Part shown: positions 7,256-16,409 of the stretch, in pieces
Position numbering within the stretch: the first letter of the stretch is position 1
Layout: the number at the start of each line of letters is the position of its first letter
Source: Paenibacillus sp. FSL R7-0204
GTDB lineage: Bacteria > Bacillota > Bacilli > Paenibacillales > Paenibacillaceae
DNA: 64,000 nt
NCBI RefSeq assembly: GCF_038002225.1
Contig: NZ_JBBOCA010000001.1
Span: forward strand, 2,976,001-3,040,000
Reading direction: 5' to 3'
Notes under the pieces: generated by a model
The model's input: only the letters and a program-made list of their open reading frames with translations
Told to the model about the DNA's origin: nothing
The model's database searches: none
Position numbers and translations under genes: made by a program

Positions 7256-8131
7256 ATGGCACACGGAGACGACTCCAAAGAGAAGGTGGTATTCGTCGGG
7301 GATTCCCGGGTCCGCAGAGGGAACGGATTCATTACCCCGCCGGATTATACGGCGTATCCGGGCAAATCGGAAGCCTTTATCCCTAACTTTCTGCTCAAGG
7401 AATGGATGGTTGGCGTAGTGGTGCTAGTGGGAATTCTGGTTCTGACCATCTCAGAGCCGGCTCCGCTCGGGTTCCCTGCCAATCCGGCAGCATCGGTTAT
7501 TCCGATTCCTGACTGGTATTTCCTGTTCCTCTATCAGTATTTGAAGCTTCCTTACGCATCCGGTGACTATATTGTGCTGGGGACGCTGGGCGTGACAGGC
7601 GTGGCCTTCGGGGCGTTACTGCTGGCTCCTTTCCTGGATACCGGTCCGGAGCGGCGGTTCTACCGCAGACCGATTGCATCTTCTCTGATGTTCCTGTCCC
7701 TCGCAGCAATCGTCTACTTGACCAACACAGCCTGGACAGAATACAAGCATGAGATGGCTGAAACCGGCCAGATTCCAGAGGATGTTCAGCGCGAGGAGAA
7801 GGCGGCCGAGAACAGGGCTGCGGGCTTGCCAACCACAAGCGCCGTCAAGCCGAAGGATATTGCCATTGTGGACAAGGATGATCCGGCGATGGAGCTCTAT
7901 AAGAAGGCTACCTGCATATCCTGTCATGCGCAAGATATGAAGGGCTCCGGCGGAATTCCCGCGCTTCGCGGTGTAGGCGACAAGCATGATCAGGCGGCGA
8001 TTCTTACTATTATAAAAGAAGGTAAGGGCCAGATGCCGCCGATGTACGAGACGGCTATGGGGGCAGGGCTGACCGAGCAGGATATCGATGAGCTGGCCGG
8101 CTGGCTTGCCAAACAAAAAAGCGGACAGTAA
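7256..8131 (+). CDS. qcrC: Menaquinol:cytochrome c reductase, subunit IV-cytochrome c fusion
   Basis: 291 residues. The N-terminal part resembles subunit IV of b6f complexes (PNFLLKEWMVG, PIPDWYFLFLYQYLK, the PEWY-like motif being PDWY). It has three membrane helices up to about residue 160. The C-terminal extracytoplasmic cytochrome c domain carries CISCH (heme c attachment, about residue 218) and a distal Met ligand in GQMPPM. This fusion is typical of Bacillales. It follows qcrB by 23 nt with a ribosome binding site ATAGGAGG, and a terminator closes the operon. Confidence 0.95.
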   Translation: MAHGDDSKEKVVFVGDSRVRRGNGFITPPDYTAYPGKSEAFIPNFLLKEWMVGVVVLVGILVLTISEPAPLGFPANPAASVIPIPDWYFLFLYQYLKLPYASGDYIVLGTLGVTGVAFGALLLAPFLDTGPERRFYRRPIASSLMFLSLAAIVYLTNTAWTEYKHEMAETGQIPEDVQREEKAAENRAAGLPTTSAVKPKDIAIVDKDDPAMELYKKATCISCHAQDMKGSGGIPALRGVGDKHDQAAILTIIKEGKGQMPPMYETAMGAGLTEQDIDELAGWLAKQKSGQ

Positions 8132-8145
8132 AATAACAGTAACGC

Positions 8146-8177
8146 AAAACCTGATCGTGTATGCGCTCAGGTTTTTG
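8146..8177 (+). terminator. Terminator of the qcr operon
   Basis: AAAACCTGA / TCAGGTTTTT hairpin running into a T-run. Confidence 0.8.
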
Positions 8178-8235
8178 TTATGTCATGAGTGCTGTAATGA
8201 AATGAAGCTGCTACAGTCGGGGGGAAGTTGTATAT

Positions 8236-8883
8236 ATGCCGGGTCAATGGTTTGAGAAGTTATTTAGGGACCGAAGAATAATATGGCTGTTATTTATCGT
8301 GAATCTGCTGGGAACGGTCTACGGATATATGTGGTATGGCAATCAGCTTACGTTCACAGCGCAGACTGAACCGCTCTGGCTGCTGCCGTTCGTTCCCGAC
8401 AGCCCTACGGCCAGTCTGTTCTTCACAGCTGCACTACTGCTGTTGCTCTATCCGCCAAGAGGGCTTGCAGGAACGCTGGTGCGTGAGCTGATTGAAGCGC
8501 TGGCTGTGTTAACATCGGTGAAGTACGGGATATGGGCGGTCAGCATCATTGTGGCCGGCGGTTATCAAGGGGATTCCATCACCTGGAAGGACTGGATGCT
8601 GATGATCTCCCATACCGGAATGGCTGTGGAAGCCCTGATCTATGCCCGGTTCTTCACATTCCGGAGAATGCTGCCTGTAGCGCTTGCGTGGACGTTCGCT
8701 AATGATATAGTGGATTATTCACAAGGTGTGTATCCATGGCTGCCCTCGGTGCTTGATGATGATCTTATCGCTGTTCAGTATTCCACCATGGGGCTTACGC
8801 TGTTCAGTACGGCCGCTGCCTGGCTGTTCTGCGGCCGGACAAGGCGTCCTGCACTTCCGGACAGAACTGCCATGAAGCGCTGA
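8236..8883 (+). CDS. ypjA: DUF1405 membrane protein YpjA
   Basis: 215 residues with about five hydrophobic segments (IIWLLFIVNLLGTVYGYMWYG, LFFTAALLLLLY, and others), so an integral membrane protein. It has the DUF1405 length and hallmark WYGNQL, and lies directly after qcrC as ypjA does in Bacillus. Function is unknown. It precedes ypjB, which is sporulation-associated in Bacillus. The ATG follows GGGGGGAAGTTG. Confidence 0.85.
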   Translation: MPGQWFEKLFRDRRIIWLLFIVNLLGTVYGYMWYGNQLTFTAQTEPLWLLPFVPDSPTASLFFTAALLLLLYPPRGLAGTLVRELIEALAVLTSVKYGIWAVSIIVAGGYQGDSITWKDWMLMISHTGMAVEALIYARFFTFRRMLPVALAWTFANDIVDYSQGVYPWLPSVLDDDLIAVQYSTMGLTLFSTAAAWLFCGRTRRPALPDRTAMKR

Positions 8884-8938
8884 GCCTCCGTTCTAACTCT
8901 TGTCCTTCCGCCATACATTAAGGTGGGAGGGATGTCTT

Positions 8939-9844
8939 ATGCCGCGCAGACAAGTAATCATAATCATACTGTCAGGAATCCTGCTGTGCTGGCTGCTCGC
9001 CGGTATCAGCGGAGGCCGCGTTCAGGCTGAAGCGGGTGATGCTGCTGCAGACCAGGGAAGTACAGCTTACATAGAAGCAGCCGGAAGTGTACCCAGTGAT
9101 CCCGCTGCGCTCACGGCCAGAAGCGGAGCGCAGCGGCTGGAGCAGGCTGCCGAAGCTCTGTACGGCTATGTGCTTGAAGGAGATGTACTGAAGGCCCGCA
9201 AGGAAGCAGAGGAGATCTCGCAGATCTTCATCTCCTCATCCTTCGAAGGGATGACCTCAGTGGAGGGGATCAATGCACTCTCGTCCGTGATCCTGGATAT
9301 GAAGTCTGCACTGGCTGCGGCCCAGCCGTCTCCGGAGAGATGGGAAGCGGCAGCGGCGAAGCTGCGGCTTGCCGCTAACAGCCTCAATCACCCCCGCCAG
9401 CCCATGTGGATGCAGTATTATAAGCTGGTCCGTGAGGATCTGAACGATATGGAGCAAAGCGCCGCCGCGAATGATCTCAAGAGCTGGACAGCGGCGCTGG
9501 CCAGACTTCAGAGCCGGTATGCGAATATCCGGCCTGCAGTGATCATCTCCCGGCCTGCTGAGGCGGTGAGCAGCTTTGATTCATGGATGTCTTACGCAGG
9601 AGGGGTTGCAGGCTCGGAGCAGCCCGTGGAACGGGCCCGCCTGCTGGAGATTGTATCCTATGGGCAGGATGCAGCAAGAGTGATGTTCGGCAAGGACCGC
9701 AGCGAGCCGGTCCTGTCTCTGCCGCTGGCTCCGCAGCAATACGGGGGCTGGGCCCTGCTGGCAGGCGCGTTCATCCTTACGGTGCTGGCATATACCGCGT
9801 ACCGCAAGTACCGCGGCCAGAAGCGGGATCTGAAGCCGGTGTAG
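8939..9844 (+). CDS. ypjB: Sporulation-associated protein YpjB
   Basis: 301 residues. An N-terminal signal segment (VIIIILSGILLCWLLAGISGG) is followed by an extracytoplasmic, largely helical domain and a C-terminal membrane anchor (GGWALLAGAFILTVLAYTAY) with a basic tail. The ATG at 8939 follows AAGGTGGGAGG; the longer frame from TTG 8900 lacks a ribosome binding site and would bury the signal peptide. Family and position match Bacillus ypjB, which is expressed in sporulation, but its biochemical role is unknown. Confidence 0.82.
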   Translation: MPRRQVIIIILSGILLCWLLAGISGGRVQAEAGDAAADQGSTAYIEAAGSVPSDPAALTARSGAQRLEQAAEALYGYVLEGDVLKARKEAEEISQIFISSSFEGMTSVEGINALSSVILDMKSALAAAQPSPERWEAAAAKLRLAANSLNHPRQPMWMQYYKLVREDLNDMEQSAAANDLKSWTAALARLQSRYANIRPAVIISRPAEAVSSFDSWMSYAGGVAGSEQPVERARLLEIVSYGQDAARVMFGKDRSEPVLSLPLAPQQYGGWALLAGAFILTVLAYTAYRKYRGQKRDLKPV

Positions 9845-9875
9845 GGTAGGGCAGAGGTAACAGAGAATACAAAGA

Positions 9876-9922
9876 GGGAGGCCCCCGCAAGCAGCTGTTG
9901 CCGGCTTGCGGGGGCCTCCCTT
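9876..9922. terminator. Bidirectional terminator between ypjB and the YitT-family gene
   Basis: A perfect 16 bp stem (9876-9891 with 9905-9920, GGGAGGCCCCCGCAAG arm) lies between the convergent genes. The T-rich flanks are short on both sides. Confidence 0.8.
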
Positions 9923-9935
9923 ATGTGTGTGCAGA

Positions 9936-10808
9936 TCAGGTCTCCCGGAAGCCTTCGCCGTGAACATCATGAACGTCACTAATAATGACGAAGGCCTTAG
10001 GGTCTACCGATTTCACCAGCAGGCTGAGCCGGCGGATCTCCTGTCTGGAGACCACACAGTAGACCATGTGCTTGGCCTGCTTGGAATAGGCGCCGATTGC
10101 CGGGATCAATGTCACACCGCGCTCCAGCTCTGCGGTGATCAGCTCGGCAATCTGCGGAGCCTCGTCGCTGATGATAGTGAATGCTTTGGCGGCATAGGCC
10201 CCTTCCTGGATGAAATCAATTACGCGTGAGGCGATGAAGACAGCTACGAGCGTATATAGTATTTTTTCGCGGGGAATGTAGAGCAGGGAAGCGCCGATAA
10301 TGAGGATATCCACGGCCAGAATAATCTGTCCCATACTCCAGCCGAACTTGCGTCCAAGTATCCGTGCAACAATATCTACGCCTCCGGTGGTGCCCCCGAA
10401 GCGGAAGACAATCCCCAGACCCAGACCCAGGGTAACCCCTGCATATAATGAAGCAAGAATAAAATCATGCTCGGTACTGAACGTTACAATCCAGCCTGCC
10501 TTAATCATCCGTTCGAATAACCAGAGGAAAAAAGACAGGGAGCCGATGCCGAGTCCGGTATAGACGATCTGATTCGCTCCGAGCACCTTCCAGCCGAGCA
10601 GAAAGAGCGGGAGGTTCAGCAGCAGTGTCGTTAAGAAGATCGGGATGTTAAAGGCGTAATTGAGCAGGATGGTAATCCCGGTAACTCCGCCCTCCATCAG
10701 CTGGTTGGGAATGATGAAATACAGTAGTCCGAATGCGTAGATGGCCGTGCCCAGCATGATGGGGGCCACTGTTTTGCTGACTGTGCTGATTTTAACGGTT
10801 GAACTCAT
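9936..10808 (-). CDS. YitT family membrane protein (DUF2179 C-terminal domain)
   Basis: 290 residues. The N-terminal two thirds contain about five membrane helices (APIMLGTAIYAFGLLYFIIPN, FLTTLLLNLPLFLLGW and others) with the family motif GGTTGGVDIVARIL. The last about 80 residues form a soluble ferredoxin-fold DUF2179 domain (AFTIISDEAPQIAELITAELERGVT). Bacillus has the paralogue ypjC at this place. Function is unknown. It is transcribed against its neighbours and starts with GCGAGGGA 6 nt before the ATG. Confidence 0.86.
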   Translation of the reverse strand: MSSTVKISTVSKTVAPIMLGTAIYAFGLLYFIIPNQLMEGGVTGITILLNYAFNIPIFLTTLLLNLPLFLLGWKVLGANQIVYTGLGIGSLSFFLWLFERMIKAGWIVTFSTEHDFILASLYAGVTLGLGLGIVFRFGGTTGGVDIVARILGRKFGWSMGQIILAVDILIIGASLLYIPREKILYTLVAVFIASRVIDFIQEGAYAAKAFTIISDEAPQIAELITAELERGVTLIPAIGAYSKQAKHMVYCVVSRQEIRRLSLLVKSVDPKAFVIISDVHDVHGEGFRET

Positions 10809-10858
10809 ATAATCCCTCGCCTACGCCTCTAAATGGGCAATTTATATGTAATGATCCC

Positions 10859-10880
10859 CCTGGAGAGCACGTAAGCTCCA
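10859..10880. other. Hairpin between divergent genes
   Basis: CTGGAG-agcacgtaag-CTCCAG lies between the YitT-family gene (minus) and the MazG-like gene (plus). It has no U-run, so it could be an operator or leader hairpin. Confidence 0.3.
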
Positions 10881-10975
10881 GGCGTCATTGCAAAAAAGAT
10901 TTGTCTTCAAAACGTCTTTACGATAACATAGGGGCAAACAGAAGGCAAGAACACACGGGGGTGAAACGACAATTT

Positions 10976-11305
10976 ATGGATAAAAGTCTTGGTGACATTC
11001 AGCGCGAGGTGGATGCCTATATCTCACAGTTTAAAGAAGGCTACTTCAGTCCGCTGTCGATGCTGGCCCGGATGTCCGAGGAAGTCGGAGAGCTGGCGCG
11101 CGAAGTGAACCATCAATTCGGTGAGAAGCCGAAAAAAGCGGATGAAGCCGATAATTCGATTGAGCTGGAGCTGGGCGACATTCTCTTCATTACCGTTTGT
11201 TTCGCCAATTCACTCGGTATAGACTTAACTGAGGCACATAATAAGGTTATGCACAAATTCAATACGCGTGATGCCGGGCGCTGGACACCCAAAAACACCG
11301 ATTAG
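10976..11305 (+). CDS. ypjD: MazG-like nucleotide pyrophosphohydrolase YpjD
   Basis: 109 residues. This all-alpha NTP pyrophosphohydrolase family hydrolyses (d)NTPs to NMP and PPi. The metal-binding residues are visible in EEVGELAREVN (E-x3-E, about residues 38-48) and ELELGDILF (E-x2-D, about 66-74). The C-terminal HKFNTRDAGRW is family-typical. ATG at 10976 gives a length close to Bacillus YpjD; GTG at 10961 is an alternative that would add five residues. It lies ahead of a TPR gene and dapB, as in the Bacillus ypjD-dapB-mgsA order. Confidence 0.88.
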   Translation: MDKSLGDIQREVDAYISQFKEGYFSPLSMLARMSEEVGELAREVNHQFGEKPKKADEADNSIELELGDILFITVCFANSLGIDLTEAHNKVMHKFNTRDAGRWTPKNTD

Positions 11306-11364
11306 GCCTATGCTACATATGCTGTACCAAACGCACGGGATTTAGCCGTAAGGATGGTGAGGAT

Positions 11365-11886
11365 ATGGATCATAATGATTATGTAAAAGCAGCCTACCGC
11401 TCGATACTCCGCAGTGACTTTGCTGAAGCTATCACGCTGTTTGAGGCGGCCATTGCCGCAAGCCCGGATGATGCGGAAGTCAGATACCGCTGCGCTATTA
11501 CCTATGCCCGCAGCGGGATGCTGGACAAAGCGCTTGAACATGCTGTAGCCGCACGCAGACTGGATGGGACGAAGCCGGAGTATCAGCTGCATCTTCAGCA
11601 TCTGCAGGCCCTTAAGCTTGTGCAGGAAGCGAAGCAGCTGCTGGAGGATGAAGCAGCCGAAGGGCTAAATCCGTACCATCCGATTACGCTGCTGAAGGAA
11701 GCTGTATCGCTTGATCCTCTCTACGGGGATGCTTATGTATGGCTGGCGATTGCGCACAGCCGGATGAACGAACATCTGCAGGCGATAGCCGTATTAAAGG
11801 AAGTCATGTCGCTGCACCCGGATGACAGCGGATTGCGTCTGCTGATGAAGGATCTGCAGAAATCGCTGCAACACTATATACAATAA
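11365..11886 (+). CDS. Tetratricopeptide-repeat protein
   Basis: 173 residues made of TPR units: about residues 6-40 (AYRSILRSDFAEAITLFEAAIAASP), 40-74 (YRCAITYARSGMLDKALEHA) and 122-160 (AYVWLAIAHSRMNEHLQAIAVLKEVMSLHP). There is no signal peptide or catalytic domain, so it is probably a cytoplasmic scaffold. It follows ypjD by 59 nt and precedes dapB by 32 nt on the same strand. It is an insertion relative to the Bacillus order. Partner unknown. Confidence 0.78.
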   Translation: MDHNDYVKAAYRSILRSDFAEAITLFEAAIAASPDDAEVRYRCAITYARSGMLDKALEHAVAARRLDGTKPEYQLHLQHLQALKLVQEAKQLLEDEAAEGLNPYHPITLLKEAVSLDPLYGDAYVWLAIAHSRMNEHLQAIAVLKEVMSLHPDDSGLRLLMKDLQKSLQHYIQ

Positions 11887-11918
11887 TAACAGAGCCAGGG
11901 AAAGCGGGGAGAATTCAT

Positions 11919-12722
11919 TTGAGTGACAAGATCAGAGTTATTGTCTCCGGAGCCGGAGGCAGAATGGGCAAAGAGGTTGTGAAGCTGGTATTGCAGGATG
12001 ATGAACTTGAGCTGGCGGCAGCTATCGGTAGATCAGATGCTGACATGGATGCCGGTCGTCTGGTAGGCCTTGACAATTGCGGTGTGCTCGTGACTTCAGA
12101 TCTGGAAGCTGCGCTTGCGGATACTGCTGCTGATGTAATGGTGAATTTCACGATTCCGCAGTTCGCATATGAGCAGACTGCGCTGGCAATCAAGTACGGC
12201 GTCCGTCCGGTTATCGGAACCACCGGCTTCACGCCGGAGCAGATCGCCGGGCTGGACAAGCAATGCCAGGAGCAGGGAATCGGCGGATTGATTGCGCCGA
12301 ACTTCTCCATCGGTGCGATCCTGCTGATGAAATTCGCTGCTCAGGCCGCTAAGTATTTCCCTCATCTCGAAATTATCGAATATCACGGAGACCAGAAGCT
12401 TGATGCTCCGTCAGGAACAGCGATTAAGACGGCAGAGATGATCTCTGAGGCGCGGCAGGAGCTCCGCCAGGGACATCCCGAGGAAGAAGAGATTATTGAA
12501 GGCTCGCGCGGCGGGTATTATAACGGCTTCCGTATTCACAGTGTACGTCTTCCGGGTGTTTTTGCCCAGGAGGAGGTTGTATTCGGCGGGTTCGGACAGT
12601 CGCTGAAGATCCGTCATGACTCCTATGAGCGTGCGGGTTATATGCCGGGAGTCAAGCTCGGGATTCAAAAGGTGATGGGCTATACCGGCTTGATTTACGG
12701 TTTTGAGCATTTTATAGAATAG
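11919..12722 (+). CDS. dapB: 4-hydroxy-tetrahydrodipicolinate reductase
   Basis: 267 residues. NAD(P)H-dependent step of the lysine/diaminopimelate pathway, which also supplies peptidoglycan and spore dipicolinate. The nucleotide-binding glycine motif is [12 protein letters not shown] near the N-terminus. The catalytic [13 protein letters not shown] motif (H about 149, K about 153) is intact, as is the dinucleotide-binding GTTGFT. The gene starts with TTG at 11919, eight nucleotides after GCGGGGA; no better ATG is near the expected start. Confidence 0.96.
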   Translation: MSDKIRVIVSGAGGRMGKEVVKLVLQDDELELAAAIGRSDADMDAGRLVGLDNCGVLVTSDLEAALADTAADVMVNFTIPQFAYEQTALAIKYGVRPVIGTTGFTPEQIAGLDKQCQEQGIGGLIAPNFSIGAILLMKFAAQAAKYFPHLEIIEYHGDQKLDAPSGTAIKTAEMISEARQELRQGHPEEEEIIEGSRGGYYNGFRIHSVRLPGVFAQEEVVFGGFGQSLKIRHDSYERAGYMPGVKLGIQKVMGYTGLIYGFEHFIE

Positions 12723-12739
12723 ACGGGGAGAGAAACAGA

Positions 12740-13165
12740 ATGTTGAAAATTGCTTTTATCGCACATGACCGCAAAAAAGATGAAATCGTTAATTTCGTAA
12801 CTGCTTATGAGCATGTCTTCGAAGGGCATAAGTTATTCTCCACCGGAACTACGGGCCAGCGTATCATGGAAGTGACCAAGCTCTCCATTCACCGTTACAT
12901 GTCCGGGCCGCTTGGCGGCGACCAGCAGATCGGCTCAATGGTCGCTACAGATGAGCTGGATTTAATTATTTTCCTGCGTGATCCGCTGATGGCCCAGCCG
13001 CATGAACCGGATATTACGGCGCTGCTACGTCTATGTGATGTGTACGGGATTCCGGTGGCTACGAATATTGCTACAGCAGAAATTCTTGTGAAGGCTATTG
13101 ACCGGGGAGATTTCGGCTGGCGTGAGCTGGTACATAAATATAAGCCGGGTGTGGACGAGTCATGA
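12740..13165 (+). CDS. mgsA: Methylglyoxal synthase
   Basis: 141 residues. It converts dihydroxyacetone phosphate to methylglyoxal and phosphate. Phosphate-binding and catalytic segments are present: [33 protein letters not shown] and IIFLRDPL (catalytic Asp region). ATG follows GGGGAGAGAAAC. The last four bases overlap the bshB1 start (ATGA), so the pair is translationally coupled. Linking methylglyoxal production to bacillithiol genes makes sense because bacillithiol helps detoxify methylglyoxal in Bacillus. Confidence 0.95.
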   Translation: MLKIAFIAHDRKKDEIVNFVTAYEHVFEGHKLFSTGTTGQRIMEVTKLSIHRYMSGPLGGDQQIGSMVATDELDLIIFLRDPLMAQPHEPDITALLRLCDVYGIPVATNIATAEILVKAIDRGDFGWRELVHKYKPGVDES

Positions 13166-13866
13166 AGCTTGACATCCTGGTATTCGGCGCGCATGCGGAT
13201 GATGCTGAGATCGGCATGGCAGGTACGATTGCCAAGCATACTGCCGCCGGTTTCAAGGTGGGAATGTGCGATCTGACCCGGGCAGAGATGTCCTCAAACG
13301 GAACGGTGGAGCTACGGGAACAGGAAGCACAGCAGGCTGCCGCAGTGCTGGGCGCGGCGGTGCGGAGTAATCTGGGGCTGCCTGACCGTGGCCTGTATAT
13401 GACAGAGGGTCATCTGGCGGCTGTAACAGCGGAAATCCGCCGTTATGCTCCGTCCATCGTATTTGCACCTTACTGGGAAGACCGCCATCCCGACCATATT
13501 GCCTGCAGTAAGCTGGTGGAGGAAGCGGTATTTAATGCCAAGCTGCGCAAATATATGCCGGACAAGCCTGCCATCCCGGAGCCACAATTATATTTCTACT
13601 TCATTAATGATCTCGGACGGACGGATCTGATTGTCGATGTGACTGCGCAGTATCCGCTTAAGGAGCAGGCATTGTCCTGTTACCGTTCACAGTTCGGGAT
13701 CGCTCCGGGGGAGGATGCCGTGGCGACTCCTCTGACAGAAGGCTATATTGACCGCGTCCGTTCCAGAGACATGCTGCTCGGCCAGCGCAGGCTCATTCCT
13801 TATGCCGAAGGGTTCGCCGGTAAGGTTCCGTATACTGTAGATCTGTTCAGTGCTGAACGCGGATAA
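13162..13866 (+). CDS. bshB1: Bacillithiol biosynthesis deacetylase BshB1
   Basis: 234-residue PIG-L/LmbE zinc hydrolase that deacetylates GlcNAc-malate in bacillithiol synthesis. The metal motif AHADD (about residues 10-14) and the second His in the DRHPDH segment (about 108-113) are intact. It overlaps mgsA by 4 nt, as in Bacillus. bshA follows 91 nt later with its own promoter-like sequence. bshC is not in the window. Confidence 0.93.
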   Translation: MKLDILVFGAHADDAEIGMAGTIAKHTAAGFKVGMCDLTRAEMSSNGTVELREQEAQQAAAVLGAAVRSNLGLPDRGLYMTEGHLAAVTAEIRRYAPSIVFAPYWEDRHPDHIACSKLVEEAVFNAKLRKYMPDKPAIPEPQLYFYFINDLGRTDLIVDVTAQYPLKEQALSCYRSQFGIAPGEDAVATPLTEGYIDRVRSRDMLLGQRRLIPYAEGFAGKVPYTVDLFSAERG

Positions 13867-13874
13867 GGCGCAAC

Positions 13875-13902
13875 TCGACAAAGCCCGGAAAACAACTATA
13901 AT
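13875..13902 (+). promoter_or_regulatory. Promoter upstream of bshA
   Basis: TCGACA (13875-13880), 16 bp spacer, TATAAT (13897-13902); a perfect -10 with a fair -35. Confidence 0.55.
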
Positions 13903-13957
13903 TAATTCATATCGTTACTTGAAGTAATAGAGCTAAGTTAAATGAAGGGGCGGAGCT

Positions 13958-15115
13958 ATGGAGCGGCTAAAGATAGGCATCACTTGTTATCCTTCTCTTG
14001 GCGGCTCGGGTGTGGTGGCAACTGAACTGGGCAAGCTATTGGCTGAAAAAGGCCATGAGGTTCACTTTATTACCCACAGCATCCCGTTTCGGCTGGGAAC
14101 GTTTCAGAAGAATATTTTCTACCATGAGGTAGAGGTTAACGATTATTATGTATTCCGCTATCCGCCATACGACCTGGCGTTGGCAACCAAGATGGCGCAG
14201 GTAGCCAAAATGCAAAATCTGGACCTGTTCCATGTGCATTATGCGGTCCCGCATGCGGTATGTGCTTATCTGGCCAAGCAGATCCTTGGTAATGATATTA
14301 AAGTGGTTACCACGCTGCATGGTACGGATATTACAGTGCTGGGCCAGGATGAATCCCTGAAGGATCTGATCCGGCTGGGCATTAACGAGAGTGATGCGGT
14401 GACCGCAGTCTCCCGTGATCTGATCAAGGAGACCCGCAAGGCGCTTGATATTACGCGTGAAATTGATCTGACTTATAATTTCGTGGATAAGCGTGTCTAT
14501 TATCCCCGGGATGTAACGGATCTGCGCGGCGACTTCGCGGCCCCGGATGAGAAGATTCTCATGCATATCAGCAATTTTCGCCCGGTCAAGCGGGTAAGTG
14601 ATGTGGTAGATGTATTCGCCAAGGTGAACCGGCAGGTGCCTTCCAAGCTGCTGCTGGTCGGCGAAGGCCCTGACCTGCCGAAGATTCAAGCCAAGATCAG
14701 CGAGATGGGTCTCGACGATCATGTCCGCTTCCTGGGTAAGCAGGACGAGATTGCCCAGGTGATCTCACTGGCGGACCTGCTGCTGCTGCCTTCTGAGAAG
14801 GAGAGCTTCGGGCTGGTCGCCCTGGAAGCGATGGCCTGCGGCGTTCCGACTATCGGATCGCAGGCCGGAGGGATTCCGGAGCTGATTCAGCATGGCAAGA
14901 CCGGATTCCTTGCGCCAGTCGGCGATACAGAAGCGATGGCAGAGTATGCCGTCCGGCTGCTTTCGGATGAGGCAATGGCTGAGAGCTTCCGGCGCGCTTG
15001 TCTGGAGCGGTCCTGCCATGATTTCAGCAGAGATATGATCACTAATCAATATGAAGATATCTATTACCGTGTGCTGGGGCGCAAGGTATCCGGATTAGAC
15101 CCGATCCGGGGGTAA
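13958..15115 (+). CDS. bshA: N-acetyl-alpha-D-glucosaminyl L-malate synthase BshA
   Basis: 385 residues. This GT4 glycosyltransferase joins UDP-GlcNAc and L-malate, the first step of bacillithiol synthesis. The N-terminal acceptor domain starts with [18 protein letters not shown]. The GT-B C-terminal donor domain has [11 protein letters not shown] (about 205-215), [10 protein letters not shown] and the E-x7-E motif in [18 protein letters not shown] (about 275-293). ATG at 13958 follows AAGGGGCGGAGC. cca starts 10 nt downstream. Confidence 0.95.
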   Translation: MERLKIGITCYPSLGGSGVVATELGKLLAEKGHEVHFITHSIPFRLGTFQKNIFYHEVEVNDYYVFRYPPYDLALATKMAQVAKMQNLDLFHVHYAVPHAVCAYLAKQILGNDIKVVTTLHGTDITVLGQDESLKDLIRLGINESDAVTAVSRDLIKETRKALDITREIDLTYNFVDKRVYYPRDVTDLRGDFAAPDEKILMHISNFRPVKRVSDVVDVFAKVNRQVPSKLLLVGEGPDLPKIQAKISEMGLDDHVRFLGKQDEIAQVISLADLLLLPSEKESFGLVALEAMACGVPTIGSQAGGIPELIQHGKTGFLAPVGDTEAMAEYAVRLLSDEAMAESFRRACLERSCHDFSRDMITNQYEDIYYRVLGRKVSGLDPIRG

Positions 15116-15125
15116 GGAGTCCGTT

Positions 15126-16409
15126 ATGGAATGGAGAATGGCACCACCCGGCATGGCGGAAGCCGCCGGAACTGTTGTTGCCGGCCTGCTGGCAGGCGGT
15201 CATGAAGCTTATTTCGTCGGCGGCTGCCTGCGCGATGAGCTGCTGGGCCGTCCGGTGCATGATATAGACATCACTACCTCCGCATTGCCGGAGGAGGTGA
15301 TGGCCCTGTTTCCGCGCTGTGTCCCTACCGGACTGGCGCATGGCACGATCACTGTGCTGCAGGAGGGCTACAGCTTAGAAGTTACGACCTACCGGACGGA
15401 GAGCGGTTATGCCGATCACCGGCGTCCGGAGCATGTCGTATTCGTCAGGAATGTGCGGGAGGATCTCCGCCGCCGTGACTTCACGATCAACGCCATCTGC
15501 TGCAGCCTTGACGGCAGGCGGATTGACCCTTTCGGGGGGGAGCGTGATCTCAAGCTCCGCGTGATCCGTTGTGTGGGCGAAGCGGAGGAACGCTTCGAGG
15601 AGGATGCGCTGCGGATGCTGCGCTGCGTACGTTTTGCTTCCGTGCTGGATTTCGCGATTGCGAAGAATACCTGGCGCGGTCTGCTGCGCCAGCGTGACAA
15701 GCTGGCGCATATTGCTGTGGAGCGGGTGCGCGCCGAGGTGGAGCGCATCGTGGAAGGCCCGCACCCGCAGCGCGGGCTGGGGCTCCTGCTGCGCAGCGGC
15801 CTGCTGCCGCGCGGCAAAGCGCCGTTCCCCTGGACCGGCAGTGACCTGGCGGCTGCCGCCGCCCGCCTCGCCGGTCTCGGGGACCTGGAGAGCGCCCGCC
15901 TGCGCTGGGCGCTCCTGCTGCATGCCCTGGGATCGTCGGCGCAGTGCGCCGATGAGCTCCTGCGGGCATGGACGTTCCCGGGGGCGACGCGCACTGGCGT
16001 CGTCGCCGTGCTCCGCGTCCGCGAAGCCTGGGACGCGGCGTTGTCTGCGGCGCGTCCGGAGGCTTCCGGCGCCGGGGAGCAGCTGCGGCGGCATTGGATC
16101 GCCGCCGTGCTGGGCCATGGCCAGTCAGCCGCCGAAGGGTGGCTGACGCTGCTTGAGGCGGCGGGGGCTGACGCCGCGTCCGCTGTCACCACCAGACTCC
16201 TGCGGTCCTGGACCGCAGAGATGAAGGTCCGTACGCTCGCTGAGCTGGCGGTGAGCGGCCATGAGGTGACAGCGGCGCTGGAGAAGCGTCCCGGCCCGTG
16301 GCTGGGCGTATTGCTGCACCAGCTTCTTCTGGCTGTCGCGTCAGGTGATCTTGTCAATGACACCCAATTATTGCTGCAAGCAGCACAAAGGATGGATAGA
16401 GATGAATAG
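15126..16409 (+). CDS. cca: CCA tRNA nucleotidyltransferase
   Basis: 427 residues, class II nucleotidyltransferase that adds or repairs the 3'-CCA of tRNA. Catalytic head: GGCLRDELLGRPVHDIDITTSA (about 32-54, metal-binding D-x-D). Nucleotide-selecting neck motif: RRDFTINAICC (about 116-126). RNA-binding region: EEDALRMLRCVRFAS. The head and neck are well conserved. The C-terminal half is alanine/arginine rich and locally very GC-rich (about 15.73-16.10 kb). Its end overlaps the biotin ligase start by 8 nt, as in the Bacillus bshA-cca-birA order. Confidence 0.94.
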   Translation: MEWRMAPPGMAEAAGTVVAGLLAGGHEAYFVGGCLRDELLGRPVHDIDITTSALPEEVMALFPRCVPTGLAHGTITVLQEGYSLEVTTYRTESGYADHRRPEHVVFVRNVREDLRRRDFTINAICCSLDGRRIDPFGGERDLKLRVIRCVGEAEERFEEDALRMLRCVRFASVLDFAIAKNTWRGLLRQRDKLAHIAVERVRAEVERIVEGPHPQRGLGLLLRSGLLPRGKAPFPWTGSDLAAAAARLAGLGDLESARLRWALLLHALGSSAQCADELLRAWTFPGATRTGVVAVLRVREAWDAALSAARPEASGAGEQLRRHWIAAVLGHGQSAAEGWLTLLEAAGADAASAVTTRLLRSWTAEMKVRTLAELAVSGHEVTAALEKRPGPWLGVLLHQLLLAVASGDLVNDTQLLLQAAQRMDRDE